This document shows, piece after piece, positions 46,205 to 53,116 of a stretch of DNA of 64,000 nucleotides. The notes under the pieces were generated by a model. It had not been told where the DNA came from. It saw only the letters and a program-made list of their open reading frames with translations, and did no database searches. Position 1 is the stretch's first letter, and every line of letters begins with the position of its first letter. Made by a program: the position numbers and the translations under genes. Source of the stretch: Streptomyces resistomycificus (GTDB lineage Bacteria; Actinomycetota; Actinomycetes; Streptomycetales; Streptomycetaceae); contig NZ_KQ949003.1 of assembly GCF_001514265.1 (NCBI RefSeq), positions 124,001-188,000 on the forward strand, given 5' to 3'.

Positions 46205-47509
46205 ATGGCAAGCGAGGAAACCGGGACGACGAAGTCCGTGAACGTACGCGGTTCGGCCCAGCCCGACCCCCACGAAGCGCCCGCGACCCGCGGGCCCGCC
46301 ACGCGCGCGTGGGCGACGCGACTGGTCGTCGTCGGCATCGTGCTGTCCGCCCTCAACCTGCGCCCCGCCATCACCAGCCTCGGCGCCCTCCTCGAAGAGG
46401 TCCGCGACGGCCTCGGCATGAGCGGCAGCGTGGCCGGGCTCCTCACCTCCGTGCCCCCGCTCTGCTTCGCCGTCTTCGGCGTCATGGCCCCCCGGCTCGC
46501 CCGCCGCTTCGGGCCCGGCGCGGTGGTGTGCGCGGGCATGGTCGCCATCACCACGGGCCTGTTCATCCGCCCGTACGTCGGAAGCACGGCGGGCTTCCTG
46601 GCCGCCAGCGCCCTCGCCCTGATGGGCATCGCGGTCAGCAACGTCCTGATGCCCGTCATCGTCAAGCGCTGGTTTCCCGACCGGGTCGGTTCGATGACCG
46701 GCCTCTACTCGATGGCCCTCGCCCTCGGTACCTCGGCAGCCGCGGCGGTGACCGTGCCCGTCACGGAGGCGCTCGGCGGCAGCTGGCAGTCCGGGCTCAC
46801 GGTCTGGGCGGTACTGGCGGCGGTGGCCGTGGTGCCGTGGGCACCGCTCGTACGGGACCGGGGGGCCGGGCCGGCCGAGCGGACTGCCGCGCGTGAGGAG
46901 GCGCCCGCGCTGCGCATCACCCGCAGCCGTACCGCCTGGGCCCTCGCCGTCTTCTTCGGGCTCCAGGCCACCGGCGCCTACATCACCATGGGCTGGATGG
47001 CGCAGATCTTCCGGGACTCGGGTGTCCCGGCGGGCACGGCCGGGCTGCTGCTCGCCGTCACGATGGTGATGGGCGTGCCGCTCGCCTTCGTCATCCCGCG
47101 GGTCGCCACCCGGCTGCCGCACCAGGGCCCGATCGTGCTCGCGCTCGGCGTCTGCGGCCTTGTCGGATACGCCGGGCTGTACTTCGCGCCGGCCGGCGGT
47201 GCCTGGGCCTGGGCCGTCCTGCTCGGCGTCTCCAACTGTTCCTTCCCGCTGGCCCTCACCATGGTCGGGATGCGCGCGCGGACCGGCTCGGGCGTCGCCC
47301 AGCTGTCGGCCTTCGCGCAGAGCACCGGCTACCTGCTCTCCATCCCGGGCCCGCTCCTGGTCGGCGTGCTCTACCAGCACAGCGGCGGCTGGGGCCTGCC
47401 GATCGCCCTCATGACGGGCCTGCTGATCCCGCAGATGGCGGCGGGCGTCCTGGCGGGACGCGACCGTACGGTGGAGGACGAGGCGGCGCGCCGCCCCGAC
47501 GGTCGGTGA
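46205..47509 (+). CDS. CynX/NimT family MFS transporter
   Basis: 434 residues with 12 transmembrane helices after a 38-residue hydrophilic head. Family signature VGIVLSALNLRPAITSLGALLEEVRDGLGMS opens helix 1, typical of the CynX/NimT (cyanate, nitroimidazole) group of the major facilitator superfamily. The substrate is not determinable. The ATG at 46205 was chosen over in-frame ATGs at 46193/46196 because a -10 box lies 7 bases upstream, implying a leaderless mRNA. Regulated, by inference, by the divergent FadR-type protein. Confidence 0.88.
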   Translation: MASEETGTTKSVNVRGSAQPDPHEAPATRGPATRAWATRLVVVGIVLSALNLRPAITSLGALLEEVRDGLGMSGSVAGLLTSVPPLCFAVFGVMAPRLARRFGPGAVVCAGMVAITTGLFIRPYVGSTAGFLAASALALMGIAVSNVLMPVIVKRWFPDRVGSMTGLYSMALALGTSAAAAVTVPVTEALGGSWQSGLTVWAVLAAVAVVPWAPLVRDRGAGPAERTAAREEAPALRITRSRTAWALAVFFGLQATGAYITMGWMAQIFRDSGVPAGTAGLLLAVTMVMGVPLAFVIPRVATRLPHQGPIVLALGVCGLVGYAGLYFAPAGGAWAWAVLLGVSNCSFPLALTMVGMRARTGSGVAQLSAFAQSTGYLLSIPGPLLVGVLYQHSGGWGLPIALMTGLLIPQMAAGVLAGRDRTVEDEAARRPDGR

Positions 47510-47600
47510 CGTCACGCCGTCGCGGCCGGTGCGGGGGAGTGGTGCCGGCCGGCGTCACCCCGGCGCGACCGGTGCGGGTGACGGGTGCGAGACTTGCCGT

Positions 47601-47717
47601 ATGCCAGTGCTCGATCCGAACCCCCAGAACGGCCAGAAGAAGATGCTCCTCGTCTTCGGCTCGTTCTTCGCCATCTTCGTGATCATCGCCGTCATCGCGT
47701 CGATCGCCTCGCCCTGA
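47601..47717 (+). CDS. SGM_5486-type 38-residue membrane mini-protein
   Basis: 38 residues: a polar start MPVLDPNPQNGQKKM and one transmembrane helix (LLVFGSFFAIFVIIAVIASIA). It matches the streptomycete SGM_5486 family transporter-associated proteins as I recall them, and lies 90 bases after the MFS transporter, consistent with that label. Because it is so short it is often missed. Function unproven; it could be a small transporter subunit. Confidence 0.8.
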   Translation: MPVLDPNPQNGQKKMLLVFGSFFAIFVIIAVIASIASP

Positions 47718-47721
47718 CCGC

Positions 47722-47746
47722 ACCCCCCCCACCGGGGGTGGGGCTG
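47722..47746 (+). terminator. Short C/G-run hairpin after the mini-protein
   Basis: ACCCCCCCC-ACC-GGGGGTGGGG can pair in several registers directly behind the stop; a further CCCCTAGGGG palindrome lies at 47757-47766. Confidence 0.4.
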
Positions 47747-47884
47747 GCACCACCATCCCCTAGGGGGTGAGTGTCAGGGTCAACTGGGTGGGTCACCGGA
47801 TGGGTTGACGGCCGGGGATTCCGTAGCTTCGAGATGTGCCCGCGAGAGTCGGGCGCGGACCACTCGAAGACGGCGGAGGCACCC

Positions 47885-48091
47885 ATGTCGGCTCACACGC
47901 GGATGCGGCCCCACCCGGCGACGCGGGGCGGCGTCGACATCCGGCTGCCCTGGTGGGCCCTGGCGCTGCCGACGCTCGCCTTCGTCGTGCTCCTGGCACT
48001 GATCCTGAACCCGGCGGACGCGCAGGCGGCGTCCGGCGACCCCGCCGTCGCCCATCTACTCGAGCGCCTCCAGCAGCTGATATCGCGCTGA
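47885..48091 (+). CDS. Small single-pass membrane protein
   Basis: 68 residues: polar head (MSAHTRMRPHPATRGGVDIRL), one transmembrane helix (PWWALALPTLAFVVLLALIL), then NPADAQAASGDPAVAHLLERLQQLI, an amphipathic helix. GGAGG lies 6 bases ahead of the ATG. It is similar to small streptomycete proteins with a C-terminal outside or inside tail; no function known. Confidence 0.72.
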   Translation: MSAHTRMRPHPATRGGVDIRLPWWALALPTLAFVVLLALILNPADAQAASGDPAVAHLLERLQQLISR

Positions 48092-48156
48092 ACACCGCCG
48101 AAGCCGCCGGTCAACTCCCTGCGCCCCATGGCCTGTTTCATGCGAAGCTGGATTCC

Positions 48157-48675
48157 ATGAGCGTCGCAGAACCACGCAGGATTGTCCTCTTCCGGCATGC
48201 GAAAGCCGACTGGCCTCAGGTGACCGACCACGAACGGCCGCTCGCCGAGCGCGGCCGTACGGACGCCGCGGTCGCCGGACGCAAGCTGGTCGACTCCGGC
48301 ATCCCCTTCGACCTGGCCCTGTGCTCCACCGCGACCCGGACCCGCGAGACCTGGAAACTCGCCGTCCACGAGTTCCCGCACCGGCCGAAAACCGTGTACG
48401 AGGAGCGGATCTACGAAGCTTCGCCCGGCGAGCTGATCGCGCTGCTCAACGAGACCCCCGACGACGCGCAGAACGTCGTGCTCATCGGCCACAACCCGGG
48501 CGTCCAGGGCCTCGCCGACGTCCTCGCGGGCTCGGCCGACGGCGACGCCCGTGAGCGGCTGGGCGAGCGCGGCTTCCCGGCCGCCGCCTTCGCCGTGCTG
48601 TCCTTCGAGGGCTCCTGGAAGGCCCTGGAGCCGGGCGTGGCCACGCTGGCCGACTACTGGGCACCGTCCGGCTGA
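48157..48675 (+). CDS. SixA-type histidine phosphatase
   Basis: 172 residues of the phosphohistidine phosphatase family. The RHG motif appears as FRHAKADWP (the phosphate-accepting His with Arg before it), followed by LAERGRTDAAVAGRKL, SxxxRTRET (CSTATRTRETW) and the second catalytic His in VLIGHNPGVQ. In E. coli SixA dephosphorylates histidine phosphotransfer proteins; here the target is unknown. It starts at ATG 48157, 65 bases after the small membrane gene. Confidence 0.9.
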   Translation: MSVAEPRRIVLFRHAKADWPQVTDHERPLAERGRTDAAVAGRKLVDSGIPFDLALCSTATRTRETWKLAVHEFPHRPKTVYEERIYEASPGELIALLNETPDDAQNVVLIGHNPGVQGLADVLAGSADGDARERLGERGFPAAAFAVLSFEGSWKALEPGVATLADYWAPSG

Positions 48676-48750
48676 CCTGGTCCGCAGGCCGTCCATGCCC
48701 CGGCGGAGGACCGTCGTGGGCAGTTGTGGGCCCTCATGGACAGAACCGTC

Positions 48751-48796
48751 GTGGGCCGGCGTGGGCCGGCGTGGGCCGGCGTGGGCCGGCGTGGGC
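48751..48796 (+). repeat. 10-bp tandem repeat, 4.6 copies
   Basis: GTGGGCCGGC is repeated four times exactly and then partially (GTGGGC) just before the terminator between sixA-like and serB genes. It is noncoding. Confidence 0.95.
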
Positions 48797-48798
48797 AC

Positions 48799-48831
48799 AA
48801 GGGCCCTGCACCGTGGTGGTGCCGGGCCCTT
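48799..48831. terminator. Bidirectional terminator between SixA-like gene and serB
   Basis: AAGGGCCCTGCACC and GGTGCCGGGCCCTT pair almost perfectly around GTGGT between two convergent genes. Confidence 0.75.
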
Positions 48832-48878
48832 GATCGTTGCGAGGCGGCGGCGCGGGTGCACGCCTGTCGCGGGGTGTC

Positions 48879-50093
48879 TCAGTCCTCTTCGTGCATGTCC
48901 GCGGCCTCGACCTCTTCGCGGGTGACTCCCAGCAGATACAGCACCGTGTCGAGGAACGGCACGTTCACCGCGGTGTGCGCGGCCTCCCGCACCACCGGCT
49001 TGGCGTTGAAGGCGACCCCGAGGCCGGCCGCGTTGAGCATGTCCAGATCGTTGGCACCGTCACCGATCGCCACGGTCTGTGCCAGCGGTACGCCCGCCTC
49101 CGCGGCGAACCTGCGCAGCAGCCGCGCCTTGCCCGCCCGGTCCACGATCTCGCCGGTGACCTTGCCCGTCAGCTTCCCGTCGACGATCTCCAGCGTGTTG
49201 GCCTGGGCGAAGTCCAGCCCGAGCCGCTCCTTCAGATCGTCCGTGACCTGGGTGAAGCCACCCGAGACGACACCCACTTGGTAGCCGAGGCGCTTCAGGG
49301 TGCGGATCAGGGTGCGCGCGCCCGGCGTCAGGCGTACCTCGTCTCGCACCTTGTCGACCACGGAGGCGTCCAGCCCTTCGAGGAGCGCCACGCGCGCGTG
49401 CAGTGACTGCTCGAAGTCCAGCTCCCCGCGCATCGCGGCCGCCGTCACCTCGGCCACCCGGTCCTCGCAGCCGGCGTGCGCGGCGAAGAGTTCGATCACC
49501 TCGTCCTGGATGAGGGTCGAGTCCACGTCCATGACCACCAGGCGCTGGGCACGGCGGTGCAGCCCGGCCGCGACGACGGCGACGTCCACGCCGAGCGCGG
49601 CCGCGTCGGTCACCAGGGCGGTGCGCAGCGGCCCGGTCTCCACGCCGGACACCGCGAACTCGACCGCGGTGACCGGGTACTTGGCGAGCCGGAAGATACG
49701 GTCGATGTTGCCGCCGACCTTGGTGATCTTCGCGGCGATCGCCGCCGTGGCCTCCGCGGTGAGCGGGTGTCCGAGCACCGTGACCAGGGAACGTCCGAGC
49801 CCACGCGGACGGTTGTCGCCGAGGCCGGAGATGATCTCGGCCTGCATCTTGATCGATTCCGCCCAGCTGTGGACGGTCGACCGCAGTTCGCCCTCCATCC
49901 CGGTGGGCGGCTCGGTCACGAGCGCGCACAGCACCATCCGGCCACGGGTGACGACCTGCTCGATGTCGACCACGTCGACGGAGAAGGCGGCGAGGGTGTC
50001 GAAGAGTCCGGCCGTGATGCCCGGCCTGTCCTTCCCGAAGATCTTGACGAGAAGGGTGGGGACGTCAGAGGTCGAGGTCTGCGATGCGCTCAT
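48879..50093 (-). CDS. serB: Phosphoserine phosphatase SerB
   Basis: 404 residues catalysing the last step of serine synthesis. An N-terminal ACT domain (about 12-85, LLVKIFGKDRPGITAGLFDTL) and a second ACT-like segment (100-175) precede the HAD domain, with the nucleophile in MDVDSTLIQDE (about residue 188), VSGGFTQV for motif II and AIGDGANDLDML for motif III. ACT domains usually bind serine for feedback control. Length matches actinobacterial SerB2-type proteins. It has no close operon partner. Confidence 0.95.
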   Translation of the reverse strand: MSASQTSTSDVPTLLVKIFGKDRPGITAGLFDTLAAFSVDVVDIEQVVTRGRMVLCALVTEPPTGMEGELRSTVHSWAESIKMQAEIISGLGDNRPRGLGRSLVTVLGHPLTAEATAAIAAKITKVGGNIDRIFRLAKYPVTAVEFAVSGVETGPLRTALVTDAAALGVDVAVVAAGLHRRAQRLVVMDVDSTLIQDEVIELFAAHAGCEDRVAEVTAAAMRGELDFEQSLHARVALLEGLDASVVDKVRDEVRLTPGARTLIRTLKRLGYQVGVVSGGFTQVTDDLKERLGLDFAQANTLEIVDGKLTGKVTGEIVDRAGKARLLRRFAAEAGVPLAQTVAIGDGANDLDMLNAAGLGVAFNAKPVVREAAHTAVNVPFLDTVLYLLGVTREEVEAADMHEED

Positions 50094-50356
50094 GGTGTTC
50101 CCACCGTATCCGGCACGCAGTGCCTTCCGCGCCCGAGGTCCGCCTGACGGACAGGGAACACCTGGGCCGGCGTCGCTGTGCCCAGGTGGGGACCGCCGCG
50201 CGTCCCGGACCGGACCGGTGTACGCCGTCGGGGCTGGACCGCTGCTCGGCGCGGGGCCGGTGCCGCGCGTTCTCGGGGCGGTGGTCCATCCAGCGCCTCC
50301 CAGGCTCCGCCGTGGTGCTCCTTTGGCCGGACCGCGCGCTCCTCGAAGCCCGGCAC
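50094..50356. other. Gap upstream of serB, no gene recognised
   Basis: Long open frames on both strands here look non-biological (Arg/Pro/Gly-rich, no motif). The serB promoter should be at its left end. Confidence 0.45.
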
Positions 50357-50531
50357 GGCATACCGACGGCGGGACCGCGTTGCGATCCCGGGCCCGGTCA
50401 CCGCGTGCCTTCGGCGGGACCGTGTGCGATTCCGGGCCTGGTCACCGCGTGCCTTCGGCGGGACCGCCTGCACCTCCGGCCTGGTCACCGCGCGCCTTCG
50501 GCGGGACCACATGCACCTCTCGGCCCGGACA
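50357..50531. repeat. Imperfect 44-bp tandem repeats between serB and the streptophobe gene
   Basis: Three consecutive units begin CCGCGTGCCTTCGGCGGGAC (50401-50444, 50445-50487, 50488-50531), preceded by a degenerate copy sharing GGCGGGACCG...GGTCA (50357-50400). The units share the block TTCGGCGGGACC and end near GGTCA or GGACA, and differ by scattered substitutions and one deletion. Confidence 0.75.
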
Positions 50532-50587
50532 CCGCATGCCCCGGAAGCCTGACCACCTCCACCTCCACCTGCACCCGGGCCGGCAGG

Positions 50588-52888
50588 TCACCGGCGTCCC
50601 TTGGGCCTCCCGGGCGGCGGGGGTGGGGGTGGCGGCGGAGGCGGCGGTCCGTCCTCCGACGCGGCCGACGGCCGCTCCCCGGGCCGCTCCCCAGGCCGCT
50701 CCCCGGGCGGCCTCCGTAGCGATCGGGATGGCGGCTCGATCGGCCGGGCCACCGTGGGCGCGCCGTACACGTCATCACCCGGCGAGCGCGGACCGCCAGG
50801 CCGCCGTGGCTCCTCGCCCGGCCGTCCGCCATCCGCTGTCCCGTCCCCTGCACCGGAGGGTCCGTCTCCGCCCGCCCCCGCACCGCCGGGCGGAGCCTCG
50901 CGGCCCGGCGGCCCTATGCCGGAGGGCGGCGCCTCGGCCCGCCCCGAGTCGTACGGCCCCGGCGGCCGCGCATCCTCCGGTTCCCGCAGCAACTCGTCCG
51001 GCACCCGCAGATACGGATTGGTCGCGGGGTTCGGCGGCCGGTACGGCGAACCGGGCACATACGGCCCGGCCTCACCAGCCGCCGGTCCGCCGGACTGACC
51101 CGAGCCCCTCCTTCCGGACCCACCCGACGGCGCATCGCCAGGTCGGGAGGCTCCGGTGCCCTGGGGCCGGCCGGAGCTCCCCGCGTACGGATCTCCCCGT
51201 TGCCCCGCGTAAGGATCCCCGGCCCCACCTGCGTACGGCCCTCCCGCCCCTTCGGCAGGCTCTCCTGCCCGTCCGGTGTACCGACCCCCGGCACCTTCGG
51301 CAGGCGGCTCTCCTGCCCGTCCGGTGTACCGACCCCCGGCACTTTCGACAGGCGGCTCTCCAGGCTGCCGTCCGGTGTACCGACCACCGGAACCCTCGGA
51401 GCTCCCCGAGCCCAAACGCCCCCCGGACCCCCCACCCTCCAACCCCCACCGACCATCCCCGAGCGCGAACAAAGCGGCCCCCCGCCCGGCCGCCCCGCTC
51501 GCCCGGGCGAGCAGCGCACCCGTGGCGCCGGCGGCCGCACCCCACACCGCGCCGAGGAGCAGAGCCATGCCGAGTTGCCCGCGGAGTTCGACGCCCGCGC
51601 CGAACGCGTCGAAACCGAGGACGGACAGGGAGGCGTCCACGGACACCTCCGTCACCCAGGCGAGCAACGGCAGGACCAGCGCCGTGGCGATGCCCAGCCG
51701 CAGCGCGCACCGCCCGGCGAAAGCGAGGGCACCCGGGTCCCGTACCTCCGCTGCCGCCCCCGGTCCGTTCCCCACCCCGACCGGCGTCCGCACGGCCATC
51801 AGCACGCCCGCGAGCAGCATCATCATGGCCGCAGCCACACCCAGCAGCCACACCCGCCCGTCGAGGTCCGCCAGCCGCCCCAGCGTCACGGACTGGTCGG
51901 ACCCGGAGTCCAGCAGGTCGTCCAGCGGGTCCGGCAGGAAGTTCGTGAGCACTCCCGACGCCCTGCCGTCGAAGGGCACGAACAGACCGATCGGGACGCC
52001 CAGCCACACACCGTTCGGCGCCCCCAGCAGCGCCGCCCCCGCGATCCGCCTGGGATGGTCGTCGCCGATCGCCGCGTACCCCGCCGCCGCCAGTCCCGCC
52101 GCCACCGCCACCAGCGCCACGGTGACCAGGGCGGACGCGGCCGGTCGTACGACTCGGTGCACCGCCTCCCAGCCGCGCGGCAGCGGCGTACGGCGCGAGG
52201 CCAGCAGGGCGATCAGCAGGATCCCCGTCGACCAGCCGAGCCCGCCCAGGAGCGTCGGCACGGTGTCGACGGTGAAGCCGACCGCCGCCTCCGCGTCGAT
52301 GAGACCGCCGATCTGGTCGGGCAGCAGCCCCCCGATGTCCCCGACGTCACCCAGCCCGGGGATCTCCAGCCCGCCACCCCCGCCCCCACCGCCGGGCAGG
52401 TCGTCGAGTCCCAGCGCACTTCCGTCGATCGTGATGACGTCGTGCCCCGCCCAGGCCAGCCCGCCCAGCATCGCCACGAACAGCGTCACCACCGCGCCCG
52501 CGCGCGCGAGGAGTTCGGCGGGCGCGATCACAACTCCCGCCGACCGCAGGGACCGTAAGAAGAACCAGGACAAAAGGAGCGCACCGACCAGGCTCACGCC
52601 CAGTGGCGTGATCTCGATGGCGGTCGCGGCCTCCGCGCCCGTCAGCCCGAACGCGGACACGTCACCGGACGGGGTGACGGAACCACCCGCCCCAAGGGCC
52701 ACCACCGCCGCGGTCATCGGCCCCAACGAGCCCGCTGAATCGGCCTCGAGCAGATGCAGGCCGAGAGCCGCCGTGCCCGCCATCCCGATCAACGCCCAGC
52801 TCACACAGGCGATCGCGGACAGCACGATGTCTCCCCACGGCAGCCGTGAGCCGGGCTTCGTGGTGTCGACGCTCATGGACGCACTCAT
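50588..52888 (-). CDS. Streptophobe family membrane protein with long disordered tail
   Basis: 766 residues. The N-terminal 440 or so residues contain about ten hydrophobic segments separated by Gly/Ala loops (one loop has eight Gly in a row near residue 170). From about residue 480 the protein is low-complexity, with repeats such as GGRYTGRAGEPPAEGAGGRYTG and PYAGGAGDPYAG, then RPGERPGERPGERP and finally a run of twelve Pro before GRPKGRR. This is the streptomycete 'streptophobe' family of unknown function. The ATG at 52888 has a G-rich ribosome site. It is divergent from the FHA-ABC gene. Confidence 0.82.
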   Translation of the reverse strand: MSASMSVDTTKPGSRLPWGDIVLSAIACVSWALIGMAGTAALGLHLLEADSAGSLGPMTAAVVALGAGGSVTPSGDVSAFGLTGAEAATAIEITPLGVSLVGALLLSWFFLRSLRSAGVVIAPAELLARAGAVVTLFVAMLGGLAWAGHDVITIDGSALGLDDLPGGGGGGGGLEIPGLGDVGDIGGLLPDQIGGLIDAEAAVGFTVDTVPTLLGGLGWSTGILLIALLASRRTPLPRGWEAVHRVVRPAASALVTVALVAVAAGLAAAGYAAIGDDHPRRIAGAALLGAPNGVWLGVPIGLFVPFDGRASGVLTNFLPDPLDDLLDSGSDQSVTLGRLADLDGRVWLLGVAAAMMMLLAGVLMAVRTPVGVGNGPGAAAEVRDPGALAFAGRCALRLGIATALVLPLLAWVTEVSVDASLSVLGFDAFGAGVELRGQLGMALLLGAVWGAAAGATGALLARASGAAGRGAALFALGDGRWGLEGGGSGGRLGSGSSEGSGGRYTGRQPGEPPVESAGGRYTGRAGEPPAEGAGGRYTGRAGEPAEGAGGPYAGGAGDPYAGQRGDPYAGSSGRPQGTGASRPGDAPSGGSGRRGSGQSGGPAAGEAGPYVPGSPYRPPNPATNPYLRVPDELLREPEDARPPGPYDSGRAEAPPSGIGPPGREAPPGGAGAGGDGPSGAGDGTADGGRPGEEPRRPGGPRSPGDDVYGAPTVARPIEPPSRSLRRPPGERPGERPGERPSAASEDGPPPPPPPPPPPPGRPKGRR

Positions 52889-53116
52889 GGCAGACCCCCC
52901 GATCCGCGGCGCGGCCCACTTGCCGCGCATGTCCCCCTCGCGTGGATTACCACTCTCCGGGCCGGTTTCAACCCCGTCAACGGAAACAGCCGAAGCGGGC
53001 GTACGCCTTCTTCACAAGGCCCGACTTTCGGTCAGGGGGCCGAGCCTGAAATAGTTCCCGACGATGTTCGACATCCCTAGACTCCCTCTGATGGGGGTAA
53101 CTCGGGGGACTACTCA
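52889..53116. other. Divergent promoter region, streptophobe and FHA-ABC genes
   Basis: 228 bases. For the plus direction a TAGACT -10-like box lies at 53079-53084, leaving a leader of roughly 25 bases. No operator recognised. Confidence 0.4.

Noticed and set aside
50357..50531. Possible CRISPR-like array
   Set aside because: Units are contiguous and degenerate, with no constant palindromic repeat and distinct spacers, and no cas genes are present.
50084..50719. Open frames in the repeat region near serB
   Set aside because: Translate to Arg/Pro/Gly repeats arising from the 44-bp units; no start context.
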